Part shown: positions 1-13,265 of the stretch, piece by piece
Layout: each line of letters opens with the position of its first letter
Position numbering within the stretch: position 1 is the first letter of the stretch
Assembly (NCBI RefSeq): GCF_014805685.1
Contig: NC_060890.1
Coordinates: forward strand, 14,628,500-14,692,499
DNA: 64,000 bases
DNA from: Silurus meridionalis
Taxonomy: Eukaryota; Chordata; Actinopteri; Siluriformes; Siluridae
Direction: 5' to 3'
Notes under the pieces: model-generated
Database searches by the model: none
Told to the model about the DNA's origin: nothing
The model's input: only the letters and a program-made list of their open reading frames with translations
Position numbers and translations under genes: made by a program

Positions 1-476
1 CACACAAAACAAGTAATGAATCAAGGACAAGATCTACTTTCATTTATTCTATTGCAAAGTTGCATGAAATTCTTCATCTTTAAAAAAAAAAACATTAAAT
101 ACATTTAAAACTCAACTGAACGTTTGCAGACTTACTCAAGTGATATTCAACTGAAATATATCTGAAAACTATAATTGAAGAAAATAAACTTCACTAAGCA
201 GAGGTGAAAGATACAAGTGACTACTTATCCCCAGCTTTCACCAAAACTGTCATTATGACAATAATAAGTATGACGGTTTTAAGGCCATAAAAAAACCTAA
301 ATAAATAAAAACAATGCATTTATTTGCATTCATTATCTCTCCCAGACATGACATAATTAAACATGTATTGCAGAAAATTTAAAGATGTGAAGTTCTTAAA
401 GATTCTAGATAAGCTTTGAAAAAAGCCTCTTTTGTCCAAAATAGTTTGAAGTAGAGAGGCATTTCACAGCTTTCAT

Positions 477-490
477 GTCACCATGGTAAC
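477..490. promoter_or_regulatory. X-box-like palindrome (RFX-type motif)
   Basis: The 14-mer GTCACCATGGTAAC fits the RFX-factor X-box consensus, two GTYRCC half sites in inverted orientation separated by AT. No gene start is visible within several kb, so any role is inference. Confidence 0.35.
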
Positions 491-508
491 CCTGTCCCTT
501 TGGGGTAC

Positions 509-511
<3 letters not shown>

Positions 512-577
<66 letters not shown>

Positions 578-584
578 CGTGTGT
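512..584. repeat. (TG)n microsatellite
   Basis: An almost uninterrupted TG dinucleotide run of about 70 bases. It explains the His/Thr-rich frame read through it on the minus strand. Confidence 0.97.
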
Positions 585-1236
585 ACATTTGTATATATCA
601 AACAGGCTTTGTTGTGCATGAGGCATAAAAATATTATCAGCAAGTAAAGCTAGTAAAAATTATTTCAAATGTAAAATAAGGAAAAAACACTAGTGATGAA
701 AAGTAAACATTTAAGAGAATCGTTTGGAATGACATCACACTTGTATCCCACTGCGGCCATTTTCCTAAGGGAGCCTTTTCTCTAACTTCACTGCAGCGAT
801 TTAGTATGTTCAGCAGTGTGGGTGCCCATGGGAGGCCTTCCACTGGCTTTCAAAGGCCTTTTTGTTGGGGAACACTGAGCCACTTCTGCTCCCACAGAAA
901 GCCCTGGATAATTTAATGTGGATGCCAGGAAGTCTGAGCTCACAGAGTACCAACAATGGCAAATATTATTGCTCCACCTAAAGTAGAGGAAAGGAAGGAG
1001 AAAGAAGAAGACACAGGGTTTAAACAGCTATAGTGACTGATAGAGAGTGAAGTCAAACAGGCATTTTTCCCACAATGCAATGCAGCTTCCAGAGATTACA
1101 AAAGATTATTGTGATTAGTTTGCAGCAAAGGTTCCTGCTGAGTGATTTATCCTACTTCCAATCAAATCTAATCACAATATGTGGTGTGTTGAGTAGGGAA
1201 AACATTTAAATACAGGACAAAAATTTACTCTTTATG

Positions 1237-1240
<4 letters not shown>

Positions 1241-1286
<46 letters not shown>

Positions 1287-1308
1287 TATTATTATTATTA
1301 TATTATTT
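1241..1308. repeat. (ATT)n microsatellite
   Basis: About 20 copies of a TTA/ATT trinucleotide, with one C interruption near 1283. Confidence 0.95.
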
Positions 1309-1479
1309 GTTAAATAAATTAAATTTGTCTGTCCGTAGACAGTGTTTAAACACGCCTACAAACTTTTAATTAGCTCTTGACTACCATCTAGTGTCCAACA
1401 CCCAATAAAGCGTCCGGATAGCCAAATTTTTTTTAACTAAAAAGAGATTAAAAATGAATTCATTAAAAAATAAATAGAT

Positions 1480-3510
1480 TCAGATTAATATCGGATCGGA
1501 TCAGTCGAGGTCCGGGTTACCAACGACCGCCACAGGTAATGTTAGCCAACAGGGTGCGGTGGAAATTGGGCTACTGTTGGCTGAAGAGGAAGGAGAGGAG
1601 GAAGATGTCTACAGAGACAGCAGAAAATTGAGAAGAGTATGAGAGTGGAGGTTTGGGTGGGCACTTTAAATGTTGGTACTATGACTGGTAAAGGGAGAGA
1701 GTTAGCTGTTATGATGGAGAGGAGAAAGGTAGATATGTTGTGTGTTCAGGAGACTAAGTGGAAAGGGAGTAAGGCCAGGAACATTGGAGGTGGGTTTAAA
1801 CTGTTTTATCATGGTGTGGATGGAAAGAGAAATGGTGTAAGGGTGATTCTGAAGGAAGAGTACAGTAAGAGTGTAGTGGAGGTGAAGAGAGTTTCTGATA
1901 GGGTGATGAACGTGAAGCTGGAAGTTGAAGGGGTGATGATAAATGTCATCAGTGCCTATGCTCCACAAGTGGGTTGTGCGATAGAGGGGAAAGAAAACTT
2001 CTGGAGTGAGTTAGATAAAGTGGTAGAAGGTGTACCTAGGAATGAAAGATTGCTGATTGTGGCAGACTTTAATGGGCATGTTGGTGAAGGGAACAGAGGT
2101 GATGAGGAGGTGATGGGTAGGTATGGCTTTGAGGAGAGGAATGTTAAAGGGCAGATGGTGGTAGATTTTGCTAAAAGGATGGAAATGGCAGTGGTGAACA
2201 CTAATTTTAAAAAAAGGAGGATAATAGGGTGACATATAAGAAAGGAGGAAGGTGCAAACAGGTGGACTATGTTCTATGTAGGAAATGCAACCTGAAAGAG
2301 ATTGGAGACTGTAAGGTGTTGGCAGGGGACAGTGTAGCTAGACAGCATCGGATGGTGGTCTGTAGGATGGTTTTGGAGGTGAAGAAGAAGAGGAGGAGAG
2401 TGAACACTGAAAGAAGAATAAGATGGTGGAAACTGAAGGGGGAAGACTGTAGTGTGAAATTCGGGGAAGAGGTCAGACAGAGGCTCGGTGGTCGGAAAGA
2501 GGTGCAGGATGATGAGCAACTACTGCAGCATTGATAAAGGAGACAGCTAGAAAGGTACTTGGTGTGACATCTGGAAATAGAAAAGAAGACAAAGAGACAT
2601 TGTGGTGGAATGAGGAATTGCAGGAAAGAATAAGGAGAAAGAGGTTGAGGAAACAGAATTGGGCTCAACAGAGGAATGAGAAAAGTAGGCAGGAGTACAA
2701 GGAGATGCGGCAGCAGGTAAAGAGGGATGTGGCGAAAGCCAAGGAAAAGGCATATGAGGTGCAGTTTGTGAAGTTGGACACTAAGGAAGGAGAAAAGGAT
2801 TTGTACCGATTGGCCAGGCAGAGGGAACAAGCTGGGAAGGATGTGCTGCAAGTTAGAGCAATAAATGGTTATGTGTAATGGATATGTGTTGACTAGTGTG
2901 GAGAGTGTGTTGAGAAGGTGGAGGGAGTATTTTGAGCAGCTGATAAACGAGGAAAATGAGAGAGAGAAGGTTGGATATTGTGGAGATGGTGAAACTGGAA
3001 GTGGATAGGATTAGTAAAGAGGAAGTGAGAGCAGGGATTAAGAGGATGAAGAGTGGAAAGTCAGTTGGACCAGATGACATACCGGTAGAAGCATGGAGAT
3101 GTTTAGGAGATGGCAGTGAAAGAGTTTTTAACCAGATTGTGAAGGATTTTGGAAGATAACAGGATGCCGGAGGAATAAAGAAGTGTGCTGGTACTGGTTT
3201 TTAAGACTAAGGGACCTGCAGTAACTACAGGGGAATTAAGTTGATCAGTCACACCATGAAGTTATGGGAAAGAGTAGTGGAAACCAGGCTGAGAGAAGAG
3301 GTGACCATCTGTGAGCAACAGTATGGTTTCATGCCGAGAAAGAGCACCACATATGCATTATTTGCTTTGAGAATGTTGATGGAGAAGTATAAAGAAGGTC
3401 AGAAGGTGTTTTTGGATTTAGAGAAAGCGTACGACAGGGGGCCAAGAGAGGATTGTGGCGACCCCTAATGGGAGCAGCCGAAACAAAAAGAAGAAGACGA
3501 AGAAGAAAAT
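1480..3510 (+). mobile_element. RTE-like LINE, internally deleted remnant
   Basis: The remnant reads as a LINE ORF on the plus strand, broken by frameshifts. The APE-type endonuclease begins at 1639 (GTLNVGTM) and shows CVQETKW and the catalytic-type ADFNGHVG. Near 2340 QHRMVV stands where the endonuclease histidine is expected. Pieces of reverse transcriptase follow, including GKSVGPDDIPVEAW at about 3058 and motif A (VFLDLEKAYDR) near 3410-3437. Straight after motif A the sequence jumps to the family's 3' terminus, GTGGCGACCCCTAATG at about 3456-3471, ending in a GAA-rich tail. Most of the RT palm and the C-terminal region is therefore missing. The same 3' terminus closes the copy at 29866-30213. 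I assign it to the RTE-like LINEs, whose endonuclease part is often mis-annotated as a craniofacial development protein 2-like gene. Confidence 0.8.
1639..3468 (+). pseudogene. Broken LINE endonuclease/reverse transcriptase ORF
   Basis: Frames at 1639-2232, 2229-2534, 2531-2878, 2956-3159 and 3241-3468 each carry successive parts of one LINE protein. Endonuclease comes first, then a basic linker, then RT motifs 0 to A. The overlaps at 2229-2232 and 2531-2534 indicate single frameshifts. The FADD/YADD motif C is absent because of the deletion after motif A. No active protein can be made. Confidence 0.75.
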
Positions 3511-3840
3511 ATAAGTAGATTCTTCTCATTTAACGGAAGACAATCTGAAAAATTAGAAAGGACCTTTATTATTATTTTCTCCAAGAAGTCATTTTCCAGT
3601 TTCTTCGTGGGTTCACTGTAAAGAAAATCAAATGTAAAACTAAAACAGAATAAATCTTCAATTTTATGTCTAAGAAACACTTTATCAGGCTTTGCGCGAT
3701 CTATGGGTGAAACTTTCGGTACGACGTAAACAATCATTCGCTGCAATGTCGCTACTCAATCTTTTATTTATTCATAGCAAGATGAAGGATCACACACTGA
3801 CAACTTATAAAGGACAAGATCAGCATTCCCTTCCCTAGAA

Positions 3841-4461
3841 CAGTTGTTCTGAAACTTGGGGCCGCAGTCCCCAGGGGGGCCACCAGATGTCGCTAGGGAG
3901 GGCCGCATAGAAATTCTAAAATCTACATTAGAAAATGATAATAATTTTTTTTTTACCTGTATGTCAGGATTGTCAACGTATGTAAACTATGATGAATAAA
4001 AAAATTGATTTATAATAAAATAATATCAATTTAATGCAGCACACTACGCTGAAACCGCCAAACCTGATGATTTACTAGTGCACAGAACGGTTAGCCATCA
4101 ACACACTGATAAATGTTAAGACTCTTTAAAATTGATACATTTTTAGATAGAGGAAACAGTGTCTCTGTGAAGGTTAATACCATGTGTGAAAAAAAAAAAC
4201 TGCGTGAATTCTCGCATATAAAATGTGGCTTTATGGAATATACAGTAGTGACGGCAGACCACAGTGTACACTGTGCTTGAAGATTTTATCCATTGAAACA
4301 ATATAAACTCAACCGACATCTCACAACAACTAAATTAAAAGTATAGAATAAAAAATTAAAAGTAAGAATTTTTTCCAGAGAAAGAAAAAAGAATACATCA
4401 AGCAGGTGGCCACAAAAAGATTCACCCTACACAAGGGGGCCTCCTGCTGAAAAAGTTTGAG
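3841..4461. mobile_element. hAT-type non-autonomous DNA element (degraded)
   Basis: The left end reads CAGTTGTTCTGAAACTTGGG. The right end, read in reverse, has CTCAAACTTTTTCAGC followed by a purine/C-rich stretch (GGAGGCCCCC). These resemble hAT/Charlie-type termini. Flanking octamers CCCTAGAA (3833-3840) and CTCTAGAG (4462-4469) match at 6 of 8 positions and may be an aged 8-bp target duplication. No transposase remains. The right terminus looks shortened. Confidence 0.5.
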
Positions 4462-4469
4462 CTCTAGAG

Positions 4470-5130
4470 GAATTGGTAGGAAAAATTTAAGTTGCCATGT
4501 ATAACGTACAGTAGCGTTTTTAGCTACTTTTGTTAAATCAATTGCTTGCAACAGTAAGGCAATAAGCAATGTGAAAAGCTCAAACAGGTTTACCAATACC
4601 TTCACAGTAGTAAAGTCGGTCGTGTGCTATTCATTGATGTGGGAAATGATTTCATGTCAATAAAAGCTGATGTAGGGCCGAGTCAAACCCTGAATGTGTC
4701 ACACTATAAAGCATGGGTTTAGTGTTAACATTAGGTGTCACACAGATGGCAGGGTGCTCATGTAGTCAAGTAGCTGCAATACTGTGGAAGATCAGTGAAT
4801 TAAGTAAAAAAAAAAACGATGTGGATGAGAAGGAGGACCTATTTTTTAATATTGTGTTTAACAACTATTCACTAACATTCAACTTTTTCTCTAGGGGAGC
4901 AATAAAGTGTTCTGATTTAAATTAATCATTTGATACAATGCATATAATTACATCTAAAATTACACTGCAAGACTTAACCCTTTAAACCAACCCATTCCAT
5001 GAAACCTGTGCCAACCTTTCCCATATCATACCTCAGCTGCATCAAGTGTTTTGCAATACACGAACTCTATATATTATCTTAATTATATTATTATCTATAT
5101 ATAAGTATATATAATTGTACCTAACATGGT
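4470..5130. other. Gene-free spacer
   Basis: AT-rich spacer between a hAT remnant and an L2-like LINE. No exon, RNA gene or clear repeat could be supported. Confidence 0.5.
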
Positions 5131-5135
5131 AAAAA

Positions 5136-7757
5136 AAAACATCCGGATTCTCTTTTTATTATCCTTGGAGACTTTAACAGAGCAAAACTAACAGTAGAAC
5201 TTCCAAAATACAGGCAACACATTAACTGTCCGACAAGAGGGAAAAACACACTGGATCATTGCTACACCGTTCTTAAGGTCTCGTATCGCTCTGTACCCCG
5301 GGCAGCTTTAGGGAACTCTGATCACTGCTTGGTTCATCTTATTCCAACATACAGGCAGAAACTAAAATCTGTTAAGCCTGTAGTCAAAACAGTGAAGAGA
5401 TGGACCAGTGAGGCAAAGCAGGAACTACAAGACTGCTTTGAGTGCACTGATTGGAGTGTCTTTGAGGCTGGAACTGACAGCCTGGATGAGCTGACTGACA
5501 CTGTGACATCCTACATCAGTTTTTGTGAAGACATGTGTGTGCCAACCAAAACCTTCTGCAAGTTCAGTAACAACAAGCCATGGTTCACAGCCAAACTGAA
5601 AAAACTTCGACATGCCAAGGAAGATGCCTACAGAGGGGAGGACAAAGCTCTGTACAAGCAGGCCAGGAACCAACTGACAAAGGAGATCAGAATAGCCAAA
5701 AGAAGCTACTCTGAAAAGCTGAAAAGCAGGTTTTCAGCTAACGACCCTGCATCAGTGTGGAAAGGCCTGCAAAATATCACAAACTACAGGAGACCACCCC
5801 TCCCCACTGAAGCAAACAAAGACCTGGCTGACGACCTTAACACCTTCTACTGCAGGTTTGAGGACAATATCTTCACACCTCTCATCCAACCCAGCCCAAT
5901 GTCTGCCCCCATCACACCTCTGGATTTCTCTTACAACTCCTTCCAGCACTCAAGTTGCGCTCACGATTTGTGAAAAGGATGTGTATCGGCTCTTTCAGAG
6001 ACAGAAGACAAGAAAGGCTCCGGCCCAGACGGTGTCTCCCCCTCCTGTCTCAAAGCATGTGCTGACCAACTGGCTCCTATTTTCACCTCTATCTTCAACA
6101 GATCACTGGAGTTGTGTGAGGTCCCTCCTGCTTTAAACTCTCCACAATCATCCCAGTCCCCAAGAAACCCTCCATTACTGGACTGAATGACTACAGGCCT
6201 GTCGCTCTGACATCTGTCGTCATGAAGACCTTTGAAAAGCTGGTATTGGCCCATCTAAAGAAGGTGACAGAACAGCTGCTGGATCCCCTACAGTTTGCAT
6301 ACCGAGCAAACAGATCGGTGGATGACGCAGTCAACATGGGGCTAAACTACATTCTGCAACACCTTGACTGCCCAGGAACATATGCCCGGATTTTGTTTGT
6401 TGACTTTAGTTCGGCTTTCAATACAATAATTCCGGGAATCCTCCACTCAAACTCCTAAACCTTACTATACCCCTGCCATCTGTCAATGGATCACCAGCTT
6501 CCTGACAGGCAGGAAACAACAGGTGAGACTGGGAGGTGTTACCTCCAGTATTCAGACAGTCAGCACTGGTGCTCCTCAGGGGTGTGTCCTTTCCCCACTG
6601 CTATTCTCCCTTTATACGAATGACTGCATATCAAGTGACCCAACTGTCAAACTCCTGAAATTTGCAGATGACACCACGCTCATTGGACTAATCCAAGATG
6701 GTGACGAGTCTGCATATAAGCAGGAGGTGAAGCAGCTGGTGCTATGGTGCAGTCAGAACAACCTTGAGCTAAACACACTCAAAACTGTGGAGATGATAGT
6801 GGACTTTAGGAAACATCCTTCAACACTACTCCCCCTCACAATATCCAACATTCCTGTGTCACCTGTGGAGAACTTCAAGTTTCTGGGCACTACCATTTCC
6901 CAAGACCTGAAATGGGAATCAAACATAAACTCAATTCTGAAAAAGGCCCAGCAGAGGATGTACTTTCTAAGGCAATTAAGGAAGTACAGTCTGCCACAGG
7001 AGCTGTTGATACAGTTCTACACTGCAGTCATTGAATCTGTCCTGTGCTCATCAATCACCATCTGGTTTGGAGCAGCAACAAAACAGGACAGAAACAGACT
7101 GCAGAAAACTGTTAAAACAGCTGAAAAATCATTGGTGCCCCCTGCCCACTCTCCAGGACTTGTACCATACAAGAACCAGAAACCGGGCAGGAAAAATCAT
7201 TAATGACCCTTCACACCCTGGACACAACATCTTTCAGCTCCTCCCTTCTGGCAGGCGCTACAGAACTTTGTTCACTAAGACTGCCAGACACAGGAACAGT
7301 TTCTTTCCCCAAGCAATCACCCTCACTAACAACTGACCATAATTAAATTCCATGCTCATATCTATGAGTACCACACAAAACTGTCACTCATCACATTATC
7401 TGTATATGTTACACACACTATTGCTTCTATATACTGTACAAAGTTTTATAGTAACCTCTCTCGTCATACTGGCACACAATACTGTCATTTGCACTACCAT
7501 GCACTCCCACACTTTATGTACATTACTGGTCTGTATCCCTATTTATTACCCACACTGTCTATACTGTCTCATATTGTCTGTACTGTCTTGTATAGTCTGT
7601 TTTTGTCTTGTTGTGTCTGTCTTGTCATGTATAGGTTTTTATTTATGTATGTACTTTTGAGAGTAACAAACAGCTGGAACCAAATTCCTTGTGTGTGTCA
7701 ACACACTTGGCCAATAAACCTGATTCTGATTCTGATTCTGATTCTGATTCTGATTGT
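5136..7757 (+). mobile_element. L2-like LINE, 5'-truncated, decayed
   Basis: The copy starts inside the APE endonuclease (IILGDFNRA, then GNSDHCLV with the conserved Asp-His) and continues through a linker into reverse transcriptase. RT motifs seen are [16 protein letters not shown] (motif B, about 6570-6615), the FADD box [11 protein letters not shown] (about 6654-6686) and [14 protein letters not shown] (about 6871-6915). The C-terminal block ends near 7336. A 3' UTR follows, with a cleavage-type AATAAA and a TGATTC tandem tail at about 7720-7757, the classic tail type of fish L2 elements. Frameshifts near 5955, 6130 and 6460 and between 7120 and 7200 break the ORF. Insertion is in the plus orientation. 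Confidence 0.88.
5139..7336 (+). pseudogene. Broken L2-like endonuclease/RT ORF
   Basis: Open segments about 5139-5973, 5858-6136, 6222-6458, 6523-7203 and 7031-7336 join into one LINE polyprotein only if several frameshifts are allowed. The RT palm (6523-7203) is the best preserved part. The N-terminal half of the endonuclease is missing. Nothing suggests host use. Confidence 0.8.
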
Positions 7758-8500
7758 TTTTAATTATTTTTTAAACACCTGCACATAGACACCTAATATG
7801 AAGTGGGATTGATGATTATTGTATTATAATTATTAGTATTATTATTAGTATTAGGCTAGTAGTAGAAGCATGATTTGAGCGCTAACTAGTGTTTTAAATC
7901 TAAAAAAAGCTAGAATCCTAGGGAGGAAAGAAAATAAAGAGTAAGAAAGGCTTTTGTTTCTTTTTTGAAGGTAGAAAATGCAGTCAGGCAAAGAAAGACA
8001 GGCATGTCATACACTCTCACAGGGGCATTGCGCTCAAACATTAGGTTTGTGTATATAGCACTGTTTTTAAAGCTACAAATTAAGATTCGTCTGGTTATAC
8101 GTGCAACTACAAACAGCACATGTCATTCCTGAGTTTATGTAATACCTTTGTAACATATTCCCACCTAAAAAACAAACTGCACATAAACAAAACACGAAGT
8201 GACACCTATAATCATTTTTACAGCAAGAAACAAGTGGATATGTCAGTCATTTCAGATCGAAAGTGGGCGGAGCTTATACAGTCATAGGTTGTAAATTATC
8301 TATTTTATGAGGTGCACAGAATGTTGATCAAAATGTATTATATTAGTTTCACCTAAATGGTCTTAACCCCAAGAACATTTAGGCACCAGTTCATTGCATA
8401 AGTCATTAAATGCAAAATGGTTAAACCAGTTGTGAAAATCTGTCAAGCTCTTCTTCTTCACAGTTCTATTAAACTTTTTTGGTAAATGTGTCTTGAATTG
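7758..8500. other. Gene-free spacer
   Basis: AT-rich sequence with no supported exon. A GGGCGG-containing piece (about 8262-8273) recurs in similar context at about 9569-9581. This could mark the outer limits of the transposon remnant between them, or be chance. Confidence 0.4.
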
Positions 8501-9130
8501 ATGAATTGTGCAGATAAACCTTGAATGTCACTAATGAAGGGGCGTGTTCACTTTAAGATCACCAATAATCAACTAGTTCTCTAAAATAGGTCAAGGCTGA
8601 ATCTCGTGAACCTTTATTGTAATTGGCGAGTGTATATAAAAAGAGCAAAACACAGATTTACAATTGTTGAAAATGGATGAACAACTAGGAAACGAACATG
8701 GTCAAGAGCCAAGAATAAGGATGCGTGCCGGAAGGGTAAGGAGGCAAAATAGAGGAAGAGGAAGAAGAGGCCAGAGACAAATTTCTGATGAAATTAGAGC
8801 CACTATTGTGGACCATGTTGTCAATCATGGCCTCACAATGGTATTGCAAGGGATGATATCTGTTGTGATGTGGATGAAAATCAGACTGGGACGTCGGGGG
8901 TAGAGACAGATTACACTGTACAGTGCAGCATGCGCAGTTCTGCCTAAGAAGTGTTTCCTATGTTCACCATTTGGAATTTTTATTTGTCTTTTTATTTTCT
9001 ATCACAATGACATTATATTGTTATTTTTTTGTCAGTCCACTAGTAAAGAAAAATAAAAAAAAGTGTGAATCCTGTCCAGTCTCTTACAATCAATATCCCA
9101 CATACAGTAATGTGTAAATTTGTGCTGTTG
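8501..9130 (+). mobile_element. IS630/Tc1-type transposase remnant
   Basis: From an ATG at 8673 an Arg/Gly-rich stretch is followed by QISDEIRATIVDHVVNHGLT. That resembles the start of the helix-turn-helix of a fish IS630/Tc1-mariner-type transposase that often appears as an uncharacterised protein. The frame then decays and stops at 8903. The catalytic domain is absent, so this is a deletion derivative. A TATA-like TATATAAA at about 8633 lies just upstream. Element borders are not defined. Confidence 0.45.
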
Positions 9131-9519
9131 AAATTCATAGTTGCCAAATCAGCCTTGTGCAGTTTTAATACTTGTAATCCGAAACATAGTTTGCATCAAG
9201 AAATATTAAAATAAAGCAGTCATATTAAAAAAAATGACTAAACATTTTGACTATCTTGTTCGTAAACATTGATAAAAAGGACTTGTTATTTTGATGGCAA
9301 TGATATGTTTATTGACAAATACTTACTTTTGAGAGAAGTACTAAGGATTTTGACCAAAAAACAGGCTTTTGCAAGAAATCCAATGTATTGTGCTGTTTGT
9401 TCACATTGTTTTGGGAATGCATTTACTGATTTGCAAATCTTAGGAATGATTCGAGAAATGCTCCAAAGCAACTGAGAAAAACTGTTATTTAGGGGTTTAG
9501 CGTAAAAGTGTAAACTCGG

Positions 9520-10053
9520 CTCTAAAGCGCCCTCTATGGGAGCCTGATGATAACTGTTGAAATCTGAAGTGGGCGGAGTAAATATCCCATCCAAAAACGG
9601 TCGAGAAGTGTCGTAAAATTATGAGGGGAAAAAAATAATGTTACCAAAAAACCTCCAAAGAAAACCCAGATTTAAAAAGCAATGTATTTAAATAATAAAA
9701 TTGTATTTTAAGAGTAAATAATGCAATTGATTAAACTTGACACGTTGTCCAGATAACGCTCCAATCCTGTATCTCGGTACTTTTACGACAGTGTAACGTC
9801 CTTCCGTTTTCCGACAGCACAGCGTGGTGGAGGTCAGAGATGCTGTTTTACGCAACCGGCAATCAAAAAGAACTTGTCCTTCAACTGTATCGTTAGACAT
9901 TCGGCATTTTAGTTATAAAGGAGAGTAACTTGGTATCTATATAATCACTGAAAGACACTGTATGAGCTGTTTGCCTGATTTACTTACAGATCCAGCTGTT
10001 CGCATTAGTTTCATCTTATCAGGTTAGTTATCAGGCCTGTCATCGTAGGGATC
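9520..10053 (+). promoter_or_regulatory. timm23 promoter / 5' UTR region
   Basis: CpG density rises compared with flanking DNA (for example around 9750-9870), and the timm23 start codon lies at 10054. No TATA box sits at a convincing distance, which fits a housekeeping promoter. The region also holds a short minus-strand ATG frame (9688-9900), discussed in the findings, so it could be bidirectional. Confidence 0.4.
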
Positions 10054-13000
10054 ATGGATAACAACACTCCGGGATCAGGCACCTATAAATTTGGCAGCAT
10101 TTTTGGTGGTGGGGCATCCGAGTATTCAAACACAGCTCTCTCTGGAGTGTCATGTAAGTACGGGCTTGGTTATTTTAACCTTGGCTGAAACCCTGATTAA
10201 ACTGGCCGCATGCGGAACTGATGAAGCCTGAAATCAAACCAGTTGGAGTTTTGTCTGAAAAGTATACTGGAGAATGTTCAGTGCTTTATTACATCTCACA
10301 GTCTAAAGCTGGAGGTCCACTGAACCTTAGGGGCATCCAGCATGGACTATTGAACCCTGTGTGGCTTTTTTTTTAATTGAAAAGTGTGCCACCAGCTGTC
10401 CTGAGTTAGTATATCTTATATAACTAGTAATAATAAATCTGAATTATAATTATCATCATACGAGTACAGAAGAATGCACAAAATGTGTTTTCAAACAAGT
10501 AGCAATAAAAAAACCCTGATATAAACGTGTGTATACACACTGGTACAGAAGCTTAATACATACAAATAAATTGGCCAAGTAATAGCAATAATGTAATATT
10601 AGTGTCTGTGATTCAATTTCAGCAGACACCCAGTCCTCTGTTTTATGTGTTTTGTAGGATTAAGATTGAAAACAGATAAAAGGTGTACTAAAAGTAATTA
10701 ATGTGACTAGCATGCAGTGTTTGATGAGAGCAACTAACATGCAGTAACAGACAAGTATGTGGTGTACATTTTATATATAAAAAGATATATAAAAAAAAAG
10801 TATGTGCCCAAATAAGAAGTCAGGCAATGAGCAGAATGTTGTATAAACTGAAACATCAGCAGTAAACAGTGAATATAAATATGCAGTGCCATTTAACATT
10901 GAATGCTGTTAAAAGCAGTCATTTAGAGGTGCTTTTACTTTAGCAACATCCAAATTGGCAACTTGGTAAAATAAAGATTTGTTTTGTGTGGTCTAACCAT
11001 CGTTGTATTCTTTGCATTATCAGTGACTGGAGTGAACCCGATCTCGCCCTACCTCAATGTTGACCCTCGCTACCTTATCCAGGTTTGTGCAGTCAGTCAT
11101 CATCTTTATTACTTATGGGTTTTTTATGTTTTTAAAACAGCATTTTATCCAACCTTTGTTTATTGCCCTGGTAAAGTAAATCCTAAAATGCATAGTAAGA
11201 GTTTTTCTATTTGTCTTGTCCCTTAGGATACAGATGAATTCATATTGCCAAGTGGAGCTAACAAAACTCGTGGCCGCTTCGAACTAGCCTTCTTCACCAT
11301 TGGAGGATCGTGCATGACTGGTGAAATGTTGTTTTTACGTCCAATTTTTTCAATAATCACCTGTTAGAATGCCAGTATTCGAAGATTTGTGTTTGTTACT
11401 TTTTAGGTGCCGCTTTTGGAACGCTGAATGGGCTTCGACTGGGCCTAAAGGAGACCCGAGACATGGCATGGTCAAAGCCCAGAAATGTACAGTAAGTATT
11501 GAAATCTGATGCTGCATATGTCACATGCTGTGATGAAATTTTTAATAAAAATTTAAATTCCTAATGAATATGAGGAGTGAGTTATAAGTGAGATGTGTTG
11601 TAATAAAAATGTTTGTTTATATATACAGTACAGACCAAAAGTTTGGACACACCTTCTCATTTAAAGAGTTTTCTTTATTTTCATGACTATGAAAATTGTA
11701 GATTCACACTGAAGGCATCAAAACTATGAATTAACACATGTGGAATTATATATGGAATTATATACATAAAAAAAGTGTGAAACAACTGAAAAATGTCATA
11801 TTCTAGGTTCTTCAAAGTAGCCACCTTTTGCTTTGATTACTGCTTTGCACACTCTTGGCATTCTCTTGATGAGCTTCAAGAGGTAGTCACCTGAAATGGT
11901 CTTCCAACAGTCTTGAAGGAGTTCCCCAAGAAATGCTTGGCACTTGTTGGCCCTTTTGCCTTCACTCTGCGGTCCAGCTCACCCCTAAACCATCTCGATT
12001 GGGTTCAGGTCCGGTGACTGTGGAGGCCAGGTCATCTGGCGCAGCACCCCATCACTCTCCTTCTATGTCAAATAGCCCTTACACAGTCTGGAGGTGTGTT
12101 TGGGGTCATTGTCCTGTTGAAAAATAAATGATGGTCCAACTAAACGCAAACCGGATGGAATAGCATGCCGCTGCAAGATGCTTTGGTAGCCATGCTGGTT
12201 CAGTATGCCTTCAATTTTGAATAAATCCCCAACAGTGTCACCAGCAAAGCACCCCCACACCATCACACCTCCTCCTCCATGCTTCACGGTGGGAACCAGG
12301 CATGTAGAGTCCATCCGTTCACCTTTTCTGCGTCGCACAAAGACACGGTGGTTGGAACCAAAGATCTCAAATTTGGACTCATCAGACCAAAGCACAGATT
12401 TCCACTGGTCTAATGTCCATTCCTTGTGTTCTTTAGCCCAAACAAGTCTCTTCTGCTTGTTGCCTTTCTTTAGCAGTGGTTTCCTAGCAGATATTCTACC
12501 ATGAAGGCCTGATTCACACAGTCTCCTCTTAACAGTTGTTGTAGAGATGTGTCTGCTGCTAGAACTCTGTGTGCCATTGACCTGGTCTCTAATCTGAGCT
12601 GCTGTTAACCTGCGATTTCTGAGGCTGGTGACTCGGATGAACTTATCCTCCGCAGCAGAGGTGACTCTTGGTCTTCCTTTCCTGGGGTGGTCCGCATGTA
12701 AGCCAGTTTCTTTGTAGCGCTTGATGGTTTTTGTGACTGCACTTGGGGACACTTTCAAAGTTTTCCCAATTTTTCGGACTGACTGACCTTCATTTCTTAA
12801 AGTAATGATGGCCACTGTTTTTCTGTACTTAGCTGCTTTTTCTTGCCATAATACAAATTCTAACAGTCTATTCAGTAGGACTATCAGCTGTGTATCCACC
12901 TGACTTCTGCACAACACAAGTGATGGTCCCAACCCAATTTATAAGGCAAGAAATCACACTTATTAAACCTGACAGGGCACACCTGTGAAGTGAAAACCAT

Positions 13001-13265
13001 TTCAGGTGACTACCTCTTGAAGCTCATCAAGAGAATGCCAAGAGTGTGCAAAGCAGTAATCAAAGCAAAAGGTGGCTACTTTGAAGAACCTAGAATATGA
13101 CATTTTTCAGTTGTTTCACACTTTTTTTGTTATGTATATAATTCCATATATAATTCCACATGTGTTAATTCATAGTTTTGATGCCTTCAGTGTGAATCTA
13201 CAATTTTCATAGTCATGAAAATAAAGAAAACTCTTTGAATGAGAAGTGTCCAAACTTTTGGTCTG

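Larger units (their letters stand above)
1..1480. other. Gene-free left flank
   Basis: No coding exon can be supported here. The stretch is AT-rich with short chance frames. It holds an X-box-like palindrome at 477-490, a (TG)n array at 512-584 and an (ATT)n array at 1241-1308. The sequence from about 1310 to the LINE remnant that follows is not recognised. Confidence 0.6.

Noticed and set aside
12205..12504. 99-codon plus-strand frame inside the first Tc1-like element
   Set aside because: It is antisense to the transposase reading frame.
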